Shown: positions 39,919 to 53,191, counted from the stretch's first letter. The stretch: 64,000 nt of DNA from Crotophaga sulcirostris (GCA_013397455.1 VYZB01000171.1:1030958-1094957), one strand, 5' to 3'. The notes: generated from the letters alone by a model not told the origin. Made by a program: numbers and translations.

Positions 39919-42900
39919 ACTGTGCATCCATATCATTCTTGGCCTGGCAACAATACAACAAAGCTAGAGAAATGTTTCCAATCATGAGGTTATTCAACAG
40001 AAAGAAAAAAAAAAGAGTTTCATGACATTTAAATTAACTCATTATTTTGGTCTTTAACTGACTGAGGAAAAAGATTTAAGTCAATTATTTTAAGAAATCA
40101 GTGGATTCACTCAGGTGTTCTGGACATAAACTGTTTCAATTCCTGAAAAACAAATTTCAAAATAAAATAAAATTTTAGCTAAATTCAACTTTTCACAATA
40201 TCCCAAATTTTGGTTTTTTTTGGTCTTCAGTTTCATCATCAAAATAATGAGTAGTTCTCACGGCTGTGTTCCTGTGCTGCCGTGTACTAACACAAACATG
40301 TTTCTTTGTAAACCTGAAAACAGCCCAGGCTTGCTTACCATTATCAGGCTCAATTCCAATATTTAGCAGGCGGTGGGGCGAAAGATATTAAATATAGAAC
40401 AAAATGACCAGTACCACAGACTGGTGTTTCTCAGTGTGCCAATGTTTTCTTTGACCTTTCTGATGGTGTTATGATGTCACTACTCTGCAGCTTTGACCTA
40501 TTTTCTGCATAGCCTCCACTGGGCTAGATTTGATGGAAATAAACATCTTACATAACAGTCCGGCTGTGCACTCAGCTTTTTTTTTGTCTCTTCTTTTTTT
40601 TTCTCCTGAAGGAGATTTTCCCAGCATGAATTCTGCACATACAATTAACATTTGCCAAATTTCATCTGCAAAATCTGTTACGATTTATAAGAAGATTAAG
40701 AGACAGAGCTGATGTGCTTCATCACCCTTCCCTGTAATCACACAGCTTTGCACTTGGAAAGAGAAAAAGAGGCAGGTTAAAACTGCAAATATTCCTTTGA
40801 AAGGAGAACAAAAATAGAAGACTGTGAATGTGATACTTCGTACTACTGGGATTATTCAGACCAAACCCTTTCAGGAAAAAGCAAAGATAAGATACAGACT
40901 ACACTCACAAACAAAAAAAAAACTTATCTAAAAGCTTTTGCTGTTATGTTAATAGCAAACACCAGGATGAACATTACTGCACAGAATAATTTTTAACTCT
41001 TTCTTTTCTTGTTTCCCATATTGGTTTGGACTTAATATGTAGCAGGTATGTATACAAAGACTGGATAGGAAGTCTTCCTGAAGAAAGAGGGTGAAATATA
41101 TAGAGAGTGAAATATTTTTAAGCAAAGTGAATACAGAAATAGGTGCATATGTAACAAGAAGAAATAATAACAGAATATGTACAATGAATTGACATTACTC
41201 AAGTTACATAACACAGGTTTTTAAAATTGGGAACGTTTACAGAGAAAATTTCACAAAGCTTTCAGAGTTGTTTACTTTTCCAACTGAAGTCACAGGAAAT
41301 ACCATCATCCTCTGCTTTCAAAATCAATGAATAGGTTAAAAGTAATGATATTTAAGATCCAATATTTGCATTTTTCCTGTACTTTGTCTTCAGTTTTTCC
41401 AGTCACCACACTGTACTCCACAAAACACTGGCAGGATAAAAAGATCACTTAAAAGAAAATGAGGAAGCTGAAATTTATAATAGTCATTGGACACTTAAGC
41501 TAGGCTGGATTTTTTAAAAATTATGGTACCACCTCTTCTCTCTCTTACAGCGATTTCACCTCCCATATCTGCATTGGCATTAGTGGTATGACCTAATCAG
41601 ATAAACAGCATTCCAAATGATCAAGGCTACAATTTCCAATTCAGCAGTGTTAAATCCGCTGTATTAGAAAAGAAAAAAATTACATGCCACAGAGGAAATG
41701 AAGGACCTCCTTTATAAAAAGGAAAATGAAGCCAAAGAACTGGAAATGCAAATATAACTTAGCATTGAAACCATCTATCTTGCTTTAAAGGTATATATAT
41801 ATTTATCCCCATAAAACATGGATACAATAGTTTAAAGGCTTATCTAATGGATGCTGTTTTTACTTAATTTATCCCATGGGTCTAATGCCTATAAAGCAAG
41901 GACACCATGGATTGATTCTTAAGATAATATGTTTATCACATCGGATATAAGCCACATTGCAAATCCTAATATTGCCAGAAAATGGTAAACTACAGACCAG
42001 TATATCACAACAGTTGAGAATGTATCACTGGACTTCAGAGTTGGCAGAGACATTTACCTCTTAATTCATTTTTAATTTCAAAAAACCAGCATTTAGTGAA
42101 GGGTCCTCAATATGAGTAAAATTAAATTAAATCCAAGCAAATAAATGAACATTCACTGTCTATCAAAGTAAACTTCTTCCACACATCAGAACCTTCCCAG
42201 ACACATTTCATTGCTTTTAAACTGCTTTTAAATAAACAAGGACAATGTATTCTAGCAATGTAAACACTATGCGTTGATAACATTTGGTTGTAATTGATGT
42301 CATTGGCAGAGTGTCGCAGTCAAGTAACACCCAAGACAGTCCACAAAGGAACCACTTTTAAGAAGGTTTGAGTTCCCAGTGAAAAGGAATTTGAACAAAG
42401 GAATACTGAAAGGGTATGCAAGTAAACTTGACAAGCCCATGCTGTGGGGAAATGGATCTCACAATTTCTCTCCTGTCTGAGCCATGGAGAGAAAAGTTTT
42501 CGATTCTTTGCTACTTCTGTGTGTCCTTGATCATGGAGTGTCTTTAGTTTATCAGAAAATCCTTTTCCAAGACAATTAGCTGAAACAGGACTGCTACTGA
42601 GTCTGCAAAGAAGGAATAGGGGAAAAAGAACCACCTTCTATTGGTGTTGGTGGAATCACACCACCCTGGTCAGTCATACTCCCTCCCCTACAAACTCTGA
42701 TTTCACTTCCACCTGCGAGCATCACTTCTGCTGCTGAATTCCCCATGGGCTTGCATTCCTTATAAGAGTCACAAATAAAAAGTGACAATGTGTCATGACT
42801 TGAGGTCAGGACCATAATTTTGGAAATACTAGTTTAGGAAGAAAAAGCACAGCAGCTGAATAAAAGACTATTATTGTCCTAGACTGCAGGTGAAAAAAAC

Positions 42901-43685
42901 CAGCTATATTTTAAAGCAGGAAGCCAACCTCCATCCATATGATGCAAATTAGAGCTAATAATGGATTAGTTTCAGAATTCAAGAAGTCCAAAAAATGGGT
43001 ACACAATCATTTCTGTGTGAAATGAAAGTGGAAACTCTTAATGAAATCATTTGTGTAAGTTTCTCATGTATCAATTAGAATCTCTTGATCTAAACTACTG
43101 CAATTTTAAGAGACTTCAACCAAACAGACATAATTAGGGAAATGCAAAACCAGGTATAAGGGAACCAGGTACAAGATCACTGTACTGTGTATATATACAT
43201 ATGAAGAGCTCAGAAAACAGGGACTGTAACAATTAATCTGCTACTAAAAAGGATTGGTGATTTTTTTGAAGTACATAACTAACCAGGAAAAGGATTATTC
43301 ACTTCATGGAAGTAAGAAAAAGTGAAGACTTAAATGTCTTAAAGCAGTACATAAATGTAATATAATCAGAAGTCCAAAATTTGAATTGCATGAACCTCAA
43401 AATGAAAATTATCAGACATGTTTTGTTTTAAATTAAAGCACTATTAAATATTTTTTTATGAAAATGTTTTTAATTGTCCCGTCCTCCTCCTCAAAAAAAA
43501 AAAAATCAGCATTTGTGACAGTACTTTGGTTTTTCCTGTCTCAGAAATTATAGTTGGCCTCAGTCTGTGTGTAAAACCCTTCCTGGTGCAATAGAACTGT
43601 CATATCAAAGTTACTTTCCTAGGAGAAGATGTCCTTTATCCAGGACTCACCTTTAAGAGATCTATACTGGTTTTGTTCCTGGACA

Positions 43686-43703
43686 GAGAACTTTAAAGTT
43701 CTC
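43686..43703. repeat. Exact 18-bp palindrome
   Basis: gagaactttaaagttctc equals its own reverse complement with no spacer, centred on tttaaa (DraI-type). The bases outside (A43685, A43704) break the symmetry. Inverted agaac/gttct halves resemble half-sites of the steroid-receptor type (AGAACA), but without the usual 3-base spacing, so that reading is weak. Confidence 0.7.
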
Positions 43704-44598
43704 AAGTCATTGTAAGAGTTGCCAAAGAGATGAGAGAATTGATGTAAAAAAGCAAAAGGACAAAGATACAACTCTTGGGCACAAAAAACCCGAAGTTGAT
43801 ACTACAACTCTCCTGGAAATCAGATATATTCAGAGTGGTTCAACAGCTTTCAGATTCAAATTCCCATAGCTAATTTAAGAAAGTAAAACTTCCCCTTCAT
43901 CCCATCTATTTACAGCAGTATTGTTGTCATTATCAGTGTAATCAAAGATAGGGAAGAATCTGTTAGGCTTAGTAATGTTGCGAGTTTTTTTTTAAAAGAA
44001 TAAACTAATGCAATTCATGAGCTCTTTATGGTAAATTAGGTTTTAAAGTTTGGTCTGGGGTTTAGTCAAAGTTACAGAAAAATGGGAGTGGAAACATTAT
44101 GCCCACATTATTACAAGCTAGGTTTCCAGGAAAATTTATGAGCTGTGAGGAATTTGTAAGCCTTGGACATCCTTGGCTTTTCATCTTAAAACTGATGCAT
44201 ACTGTATATGATTTATGTGCAACACCAGATAAAAATTGGATGCCAAATTGAATCTGTTCCTTAAACCAATTTTAAATACATCTATAAAAATGACAGATAC
44301 AAGATATATTGTCAAAACGGAAAGGATAAACTAACTGAAAGTATTAACAAGATTTAATGCGTCATCACCCACTTCTCCAGCTACTGTTCAAGAGAAGAGA
44401 AACACTGAGTGGATGAGGGATGGTCTCAGGCCTCAAACTTTAACAGTACTCCTTTCACTGTGACAGCACACAGCTTTGGGATATATAAGCAAATATAAGC
44501 ACATGTGAAAACATGAAAAAATTTGCTTGTAAAGAATTGTACTTTAAGAGTCTCCTACATTAGCTATTACTTATCTAACACTAAGTTGTATAAACTCT

Positions 44599-44800
44599 TA
44601 GAATCATAGAATCGTGGATCTTTGAGATCATCAAGTCCAACTGTATACCTGGCACTGCCAGGTTCAGAACTAAACCCTGTCCCTAAGCAGCACATCTGCC
44701 CATCTTTTACATATCTCCAGGAGTGGTGACTCAGCCACTTCCCTGGGCAGCCTGTTCCAATACTTGACAAACCTCATAGTGAATCTTACATTACATGAGG
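44599..44800 (-). mobile_element. CR1 LINE 3' tail (antisense)
   Basis: An antisense CR1 3' end beginning with the family's tail tagaatcatagaatc, then tttgagatcatcaagtccaa, ctaaaccctgtccctaagca, gcacatctgcccatctttta, catatctccaggagtggtga, ctcagccacttccctgggca, gcctgttccaatacttgaca and finally a decayed part of the 'agtgaagaa-tttttcctaa' block. This block set is that of CR1 copies whose tail carries the 'aaaccatgtccctcagcgccacatctac' segment, not the 'caagcagggtcacc' segment seen at 57.1 kb, so the two belong to different CR1 subfamilies. About 200 bases are preserved, it is 5' truncated and it codes for nothing. Confidence 0.95.
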
Positions 44801-47149
44801 ATTCCCAGCTAGATATCAGACATTGAAATACACAGATTCTGTCACACTCAGTGGCTATGAGCAATGAATAAACAATAAGAGTCCCCAGGCGTAATTTAGG
44901 TTTTCCAGACCTAAGACATCCTCCTTTATCTCATGCTACCGAATGGACCGAAGTGTCATTCAGTTCTGCATCACTGCCTGCATCCTGTGCTGAACATACC
45001 TCTACCATTTCCAGGGTCTAAGAGGACTGCTCCAGACCAAAAACATTTGACTGCTTCCTGTGGCACTGAATCCAGAGGAATTATCCTTTCATGAAAGCAA
45101 AGTTTTAGCAATGCCTGCATAACATCTCTCGCTGCTTTATCCCTTTTACCTGATGTGAAGAGGCTGGACTAACACGAAGCTCTCACAAGAAATCTTCAAA
45201 ATTAACTCAAGCAATATTCTGATTCATTTTCTGTCCCATTATTGGTAGCCTTTCCTTCCCTTTTATGCCCTGTATTCATACTCATCACACAAAGGTGTTA
45301 GTGGACAGGTAAAAGAGATGCTGTCACCTTTTGAATCAATGGGATTGAAACTGGATTTATCCAGATGGTGTTAAAAATAAAATCTTTGGAGCTTCTTAGG
45401 TTTAGTATGAAAATAGGTGAATTCCCTAGGTTTCTTGTATTTGCTTTTACTTCTGCAGGGACCTAAGGAATATTCCAGGAAAAAATAGTAACTCCCAATA
45501 TAATCTTTCTGTCAAATAATTCAGAATATATAGAATATCTAATTATACAAGTACGTCTACCTTATGAAAAACCTCATTTTACACTTTTTTGGCAAACATG
45601 CCGAAATTTAGTTCAGGCCATATGATTACTCATGAGTTTGCAGTTATGTGAACTTTTGGACCAAGAGCTATGCTGACTGTATTGTATGCTTTTGTGGGAA
45701 TATAGGAACAGAAGGCTCAAGAGGACCATCGGATACAGTTCTCTGTGATCTTAGTAAACATAGCATGATATGTGCCCCATTAGACAAAAATGTCTAGTTT
45801 AGAAGAGTCCACATCTTCATTGCATCACCTCAGCACTACACAGCACTTTCAAGAGTACAGCGTACCATCTAAACAAGAGCAAACCCAACCAGAACTATAA
45901 CATGGTAAAGGAACAAACCTAGATGGAAGGAGAGCAGAGGTGAAAATCTGGTCACCTGTAAGAGCATAGGAGGTTAAATAAAAATGTTCAGATGAGCCTA
46001 GAAAGAGGAACAAATTCCCTGCTTCACAGAGAGCGAAAAAAAATCCCAAAATTGAGCCTATCTGACCAAGGGTAAGATTATTCTGTATGTCCACTGCTTG
46101 TACTTTAGTCCCAGTGGACTAGCAGAACAGCCACTCAAGAGGTTTTAATGCATTTAGAAACATGAGTCTATCTCAGCCATAGCTAGCTGTGGCACAAGTA
46201 TAAAGTTTCATAGGAAGGCAAAAAAAAACAACCAATAAAATCAGATAAAACACTTCAAAGATTCAACTGTTGCTTGTAGTCAATGTAACTTGTTTTTGTT
46301 AGTCAATTAAAATAGAACTCATCATACTAAAGGTAGACGCCTGTTTATATGATATCATTTGGTGGTTAGTGGAAAGAAACAAAGAACAAATTTGTTTTTT
46401 CCTAAAGCAGATATCTAAGATGGATTGGATTTTTCCACCTTAAAAGTATTTAGTTCACTGCATTGATTGGAAAAGAGATCTATCTAAGATAATTATCTGC
46501 AAGGTAAGTGCTCACACTGTAAATAATAATTTAATTAGCTGAATCCCATGTTTAAACTGTAAGAAATATTTTAATTTGAATTGGAGCTGATGGCTTTTTT
46601 CTTCCAATAATTTTTCTTGCTTTTTCTTTCCATGCTGAGTGACAGGCAAAACAGATACATTTCCTGAGCACATACATATTTTTGTCTTATTCATTCCACC
46701 AAAGATGAAAAAAAAGACTTCTAACTGAAAAGCAATGAAAAATGATAACTGCAACTAGTATTTTCCACCTGTGATTTGAGCCTGGATTTAAGTATTAGTA
46801 ATATAGAAACTAAATTTTCTTGAGTGAAGAAGAGATATTACTCATTATAATATATATGATTAACGTGTGATTATTTTGAAAGGAAAATATCTTGTAATTC
46901 CAGGGTATTTTCTCTCAGCTCATTGTCAGGCAAATTCTTAAAGCTCTTATTTGAAGTTTCCCACAGACATCACTAAAAATTCTTTTCAGCACCAAATACC
47001 AGCACCAGCCTGAACAAACTGCACTTAAATGTTCATTCACACAATCCATGCACTGGTATTTTGAAATGGCTTGTGGCTTGCATTAATCCATAAGGCAAAA
47101 ATCTTCCTTAATAAAACTGGCAGTAGCTTATCTCACAGAAATCCAGCGT
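44801..47149. other. Unique non-coding DNA, no gene seen
   Basis: About 2.3 kb without gene or confident repeat; open frames are up to about 80 codons. A segment at 45715-45760 faintly resembles an old CR1 3' end but was not accepted. It is otherwise AT-rich. Confidence 0.65.
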
Positions 47150-48310
47150 ATTGTGTTACAGCATAATGCAGGTAGGCTGGATAAAGATGATCCCTGACCT
47201 GCTGCCTGCAAAACCTCCTGGCTTATTTATCCCTTCCTTTTCCCAGTCCCATGCAAGCAGAAGTCAGTATTACCATGGTGGGATCTGGAGAAAGAAAGAG
47301 CTGATTCATCACCTGTCGCTGCGGTTTTATGGACTCCTTCCTGCATGTCTGTAACCACATCCTCTGCTGTGACTGGCACTGAGAAGATCCAGCTTTCCTA
47401 TAAACTGTCAATTCACAACCTTGGGCATCTCACTTAGAGCCAAGGTTACAGATAAAAATCATGATCTTGAAAATAAACATCCTAACTGCTGCCTAATTCT
47501 GAATCTGCCTGACCTTGCCAGACCCTCCTCTTTTTGTAATGTGAAGGTCTCCAAGAGCAGAGAACTGCCCATACCCAGAGCTGATGCTGGCTTCTGGGTG
47601 GCATAGCACCTCCTCACACTTGGGCATGGCTTTTCCTTGGCTTGTTTTGCCCCGCAGCTCTCTTCAGGTTGTGGAACACAAATGCAGGGGGACAGAGCTC
47701 CTTGCAAAATGCAGCTGTGCCATCAACTTTGGCAAATGCTGAAAGTCTTCTTGAAGAAGAAATCAGAAGTCAGACCATCTTCTCTGATGTAAGTGCCCAC
47801 TACACCAAGCTAGTGAGCTGCACCCTCTCTTCTCTCTCCTCATGCACATCTTGAACATTTTTCTGCATAGTGACCTGGCTTCAAAGGGAAGGAGTAGAGC
47901 ATGTCTCCCATTGCAGACTCCTGTCATCCAGAAATATCACCAAAATGTTTCAAATGTTGACAGTGTTCACAGTGGAACCTACATGGATGTGGGGGTGCAG
48001 AGTGAGGACGAGACTTACACCTGTGCACCAGGTTTCCTACTCTCTAGCCCTGTGAAGTTGCCTGCCAGGTAACTGGCTTTAGAGTCAGACCCCTCTTCAA
48101 CATGCTAACCTGAGACAACTCCTCCTCCCAGGTGTTTAACTCTCCCTTTGTGCCTTCCTAGGAGCTTTAAAAGGCTTAAAAATCCAAAGTTCTGTGTCTG
48201 TTTTAAGTATTCCCTTCCTTTCTCACCAGCACCTCCATGCCCCTGCCATCATGAATATCACAGTGCTCCGGTAACGTAATCCTGCTCACCCTTTTTGCCT
48301 GCAGTGAGAA
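47150..48310. other. GC-richer non-coding block, function unknown
   Basis: This block is visibly richer in C and G than its flanks, with many ctcc, cctg and tgcc words and pyrimidine-rich tracts (for example caccctctcttctctctcct near 47821). Overlapping open frames of 60-82 codons occur on both strands, as expected when stop codons become rarer. None resembles a known protein. CpG remains sparse, so it is not a CpG island. It could be an old degraded repeat, an untranslated exon of an unrecognised transcript, or simply a compositional fluctuation. Confidence 0.45.
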
Positions 48311-48944
48311 AAGAATCAAGGCATGTCTCGGACCTACATGCTAAGAAGGTAAAATAGAAAATGGCAGCTGTCTGTGCAAAAATTATACATCACCAGTGTG
48401 TGTTTTCTTCCTATGTACATAACTAAAATGAAAAAGTCAGAAATCTGTGTACCTATAAGGATATTATCCTTTGTTTTTGTTCCCCACCTAAAAAGAGTGA
48501 ACAGATGTACTATTTCTCCTGATCTTTTTATATACCCAGGTGCTACAAACTTTGAGACAAAGGCCTGTCTTTTTTTTTTTTCTGCTGCATATCTCATACA
48601 AAGGCTCTATAACTCTTCCTGTTCTGCTTCAATGGACCTGCTGTAGAAACAATAGATAATACTCCATGCCACTCTGAGGCTTATGTAAGTATTGCTCAGT
48701 AGCACCGGTACTTTCAGCTTCTCCTGACACATTTAAACACATTCTTTAAATGAAGATTCCTCTGTAAAATAATTACAATAAAAATCACAGTTCCTGTATT
48801 CTTATAAAATTATTTTCTTGTTTTCAAGATGCTGCTCTGGATTTCAGTCCTTTACCCATGATATATTTTCTCAGCCTTGCATTTTACATTCTGAATCATA
48901 AACCTAAGGTTTGCTAGGACAACTGAGACATTTAGATTTCCTGT

Positions 48945-49005
48945 ATTAGTTGTGTGACTCTTAGCAGTAAATTTCTCTAACCTTCTGGATAAAATATGTT
49001 TAGCC
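48945..49005 (+). mobile_element. Possible MIR-like SINE trace
   Basis: agttgtgtgactcttagcag followed by taaatttctctaaccttctg resembles the conserved part of MIR-type SINEs (gtgtgaccttgggcaagtca, cttaacctctctg). MIR copies are old and sparse in birds. Only about 50 bases match and gaps are needed, so this is tentative. Confidence 0.33.
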
Positions 49006-50298
49006 AAAGCAAAAGTGCTTTAGAGCTGTGTTCTTTTAACACAACAGTGACACCTCACAGATGCTGTGGCAATAGAAATAAAAACAATAGCAATTCTTCT
49101 GCCAAGCTTAGAATGAGGTCTAAGAAAGAACTTTTTTTTTAAGCAGGATATTTTATAAATACAAAAATGGTTTATCCCCAAATGTGTTTGGTTTATCCCT
49201 CATTGTTTGGCTTTTTCCCTATCTCTTCTGCCTTCTCTAGGTTAGGTATGAAAATGTAATGCTAGAAACTGTTGGATGGCTCATGCTGCGTCCATACATG
49301 TTGGAAGTCTAGTTTTGGCAAAGCAGTCTGCCTTTGTTATATACTAAACTTAAAGTTTAAGGGAATCTAAATTTAGTTTGATTAATTCAATGATAGTCTA
49401 AAAACATCCATTCTGTTTACAGTAGGACTGCATCACAGTGAAACAGTATTTATGAGAGGAGATGTTATTGATGAGGGCATTGGCAGTATTCTTTCAATCT
49501 AGTTCTAGGCATCTAATTAGGTACTCTGATTCTGAACTGGAAACTATACCCTGTGCCCCCAGTAAGAAGGACAACACATCATCATTGTACTCCATGTTGC
49601 ACATCCTTGAAGAGTAGAAATAATAGAATTTTTTAAATGAACAAATGTTTGCCTCAAAAATGCTCAGAATGCTGAAAGCAGATTACATTCAAATGGCTGT
49701 AGGTCAAAACAGACTTCAGTAGAATATTCAAGATTATAATAACACACATAGTTGATGCAGTCCTGAAGGGGCATGTTTTAAAATTAAGGTAAATTTATGT
49801 GCTCTAAGAGAATACAGTGTATTTACTGTGTTGATTCATGTTGTTGATTAATGTTTGTTCATATCGGGACTGTGCTTTTGAAGCAGATTTCCCAGTCATC
49901 TGACCTAAACATGCTTTGGTGTGTGTATTGGTGTAGTCTTGGAACATCTAAACCAGAATCCTTTAGGATGAAACCAAGCCAGAATCACCCCACACTCTAC
50001 TTTATGCCAGCAGCACCCCTGCTATGTGCCAACCACTACTGGGTATTTACTCTGCGGGAAAAATTGACTGAAAGTAAAATCCCTGTATCACACACTACGT
50101 CCATTGGTTTCTCCGTATCTCTGTAGGCTGAGACCCATGCTCCTACCACTTCGTGCACCACACTACCTGCAAATGTAAATATATCCTCTGCAATAGCACA
50201 GGCCTGAATATCAACTGCTGTTAAGTCTAGGTTGTTCCTTTACCATTAGTGAAGCTGCAGCAATTTATATTTCTTAAGGATCAGGGTCTAGTGAAACA

Positions 50299-50331
50299 GG
50301 CACTTGGAAGGCACTTGGAAGGCACTTGGAA
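50299..50331. repeat. 11-bp tandem repeat, 3 exact copies
   Basis: ggcacttggaa occurs three times in a row without mismatch, then continues into gatgcg. Exact identity between units points to recent slippage, so copy number may vary between individuals. Confidence 0.85.
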
Positions 50332-53191
50332 GATGCGTTAAGAAAAAGATGCTACAGACATTGAGTTGAGTGTGGAGGGACTGTGGAATATTTCATTCTT
50401 TTGAAAACAAAGAGGTGACTCCTATGAAGTTGAGAAAGATTTCTTTTTAGAGAAAATAACAAGTAGGGTCACAATCCTGACATTTGCAGCAGCCATTGGA
50501 TGACAGTAACAGCCTGATAGCCTAGTCTAACCACCGAACCACACAGCTGGTGAACAAAAGGAGGATGAGAAGCTCTTGCTTTCCAGGAAATACATTTAAG
50601 AGGCATTCAAGAGGACCAGCACTTGAAAGAAGGCTAGTAGTGTCTGTTAGTCAAACCAAGTTATGTGATGTTACCAGAAAAGCATACTTTTTGACATGTT
50701 CTTTGCTAGTTTCTGCCGTATAATCACACAGCTGATTCTGATGGCCAGTCTTGGTTTTCTATTAGGCATTCTTTACTCTTCATATAGCTGAAGAGTAGCT
50801 CCAATGAGGGCTGCAAAACAGGTGCTGATCCCCTGCCCAAAACCCTTCACTACACTTGAGTAACTGCAGGGCTTCTTGCTAATCTGAAGCTGTGATCCTT
50901 GAGGACTTAAATGCTGAAAGTAATAATAGAAAACAGATCAAAGGCATGTACAGATAATGAAAACAAAAGGTTATCTAAAAAATTTACGTCATCTTCTAAA
51001 GCAAGGTCTTAGCCATGCTGAAAGACCTTGGCTTCCTAAATCCCTGAGTTGGGCTTTCTTCCATTTTATCATCAGACCCATCAAATACAGACTCACAGCT
51101 GGCATCTCGGTGCATAGTTTTAATTTAAACACTATTGAAAATGTAGTTTCTTGTAACCACCGGATTTCATACAGAACCACCGCTGAGTTTCTGAGAGGAA
51201 TAAAATGAAAGGAAATAAAATAAATTTCACTTGCTTCTGGTGTTAATTATTTTTATTATTATTGACTGGCTTGGTTTGTGGAATGAATGCAAAAGGATTC
51301 ATATTCTCCTCATTAGTGATAAATGACTCTGTTTGTTATGTCAGAATCTGTTAAACTCCTTACATTGTTTAGTTGACATTTGCTTCCTAAGCAAGCAGAA
51401 CTTCAATCCTCCTAAACCCGTGCCATTTTGTTTTGGAGATCAAACATCTGATTGCAGTGCACCTTCTGGCTTTCATGTATGTTACTTGCTTGTATTACGA
51501 CACCATCAAGACAAAATCTGCTGTGCCAGGCCAGGTAAAAGACACATGATAAGAGATAGTCTTTGCCCCTGGAGGACTCACCATCTAAATAAATACATTA
51601 ATTTCATATTGTAGAAGTCAGCAGAGAATTTCCCCGAGGATAAGCATAAAGTAGTCTAAAATACAGTTATTGTGAATTGTTAAATAAAACAGCACTGAAT
51701 TAATGTGAAGTGTCGTTGAGATTCAGGTATGTTTTGTGAGGCTTTTTTCTAATTTGTCTCTTCTCGTACACCACTAGCATTTTCCAAGCCATTAAAATAC
51801 CCCTGGCACAGCCTATTAGTGGGGCAGAATCAAATGTGCATTTTCTCCTTAGCATGATTCCTTTTATAAATATGGGGTTTCTACAAGCTATGTGATCATG
51901 ATAGACATTAAGTACTAACAAATCTTCCCCTGTATCTCCTAATTTGGAACTGTTGATTTTCTTGTCAATCAGTGTGATGGACTTGTATCACTAAAGTGTC
52001 AAAAAGGGCTTTGAAATGGGTAAACAAGCAGGGCACATAGCTATAAGACTAATGTCCATCAGGCATTTTTTTCATTTATTAGATTAATTTATTGACTATT
52101 CACGCTGTATGTTCCATGTTCCTGCCAACTGATGCCAGCCAAAATTTTCAATTAGAAATGGAGACCGACAGAAAAGACTGTTTATTTTTACTTGCATTTC
52201 TTCTTCATTTATTTTTATATTTATTCAAGGACCCTGGAGAACTCCAAAGACTACATTATGCCCAGTTAACTTACAGCCTTCATTTTTATTGGGTTACTGT
52301 ACATTCCAGTTTTTAAATCAGCATTGCTATGTCACAAAAAGACATGTGTTTACATCTTGTATGCACAGCTAATTTTGTATGAAAGTGAGTACTAGGATGA
52401 GGTGCTAGAATTTTAATAGCATATTTGTAAGTTACACAGCAGTGGAACTGACAGGCAAACAGATCCTGGCATGCCATTTCAGACTATTTTGTCATAAAAT
52501 TAGCTTTGTGAAAATGTTGTTTAGCACTTTGTTGGGGTTTCTGTTTCGTTTTTCTTCTATTTTTTTTCCTGAAGTAATCTAAATTGAAATTAATTATCTT
52601 AAATTTTCAAGTTCTAATGAATCCAAATCCCTTTTTCCTAGTTCTGAATTTATAAATGTTTCCTAACTGTGAAGGACTTGGGATGCCAGGCGAGGTCAAA
52701 TTCACAATGCAGGATATTTGATGTACTAATTTGTTAATAATTTGTACACAATTTCTGCTTTGATTTTTCCTGGCTTCAGTTTCCAGCCATTTTTTTCCCC
52801 TTTCTCTTTGGAATGTTCCATTACTTTCTATGCAACACATGATGACTAGTCCTTAACCAACCATTAAGTTTTGGTCTGGTTGCTAATTAATTTATTATCT
52901 GTTAAAAATTCCAACCCAGAGTCACCTTGCATTGAGTAAAATACTTTTTGTCTGACAAAAGACAGACAGGCATTTCACAGACATATTAGCCTGCAGCCTG
53001 GATAAGCACAAAAGGTGGCAAAAAGCCAGTCATGTCATCTGTGTTATGCAGCTTTCTGGAGTCACTGAGGAGTTATATCCACATGCTTATTCTCTCTTTA
53101 AATTGCTCAAAACAGGTAGGGAATTATTTAGAAAAGTTGTAAATGAAGACATGGCAGCCAGCATAATTAATTTCTGTTTCAGAGCAAGGAG

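Larger units (their letters stand above)
35863..44598. other. Unique AT-rich non-coding DNA, A-rich on plus strand
   Basis: No gene is recognised in 8.7 kb. The longest open frames are 102-104 codons (36610-36918 plus, 42320-42634 minus), without known domains. From about 39.5 kb onward many lines carry clearly more A than T on the plus strand, opposite to the first kilobases of the window. It holds a possible ancient CR1 tail (36648-36760), two adjacent hairpins (38641-38685), a short cagaa repeat (39904-39918) and an exact 18-bp palindrome (43686-43703). Confidence 0.7.

Noticed and set aside
40410..40500. Possible hAT-type DNA transposon end (ctggtgtttctcag)
   Set aside because: The similarity to a terminal inverted repeat is only a few bases, and no matching inverted end or 8-bp target duplication was found.
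45715..45800. Possible old CR1 tail (ggctcaagaggaccatcgga)
   Set aside because: Only one short block resembles CR1, and the following blocks do not appear in order.
50299..50331. Tandem units as a CRISPR array or satellite
   Set aside because: Three 11-bp head-to-tail units without spacers in a vertebrate sequence are a minor slippage product.
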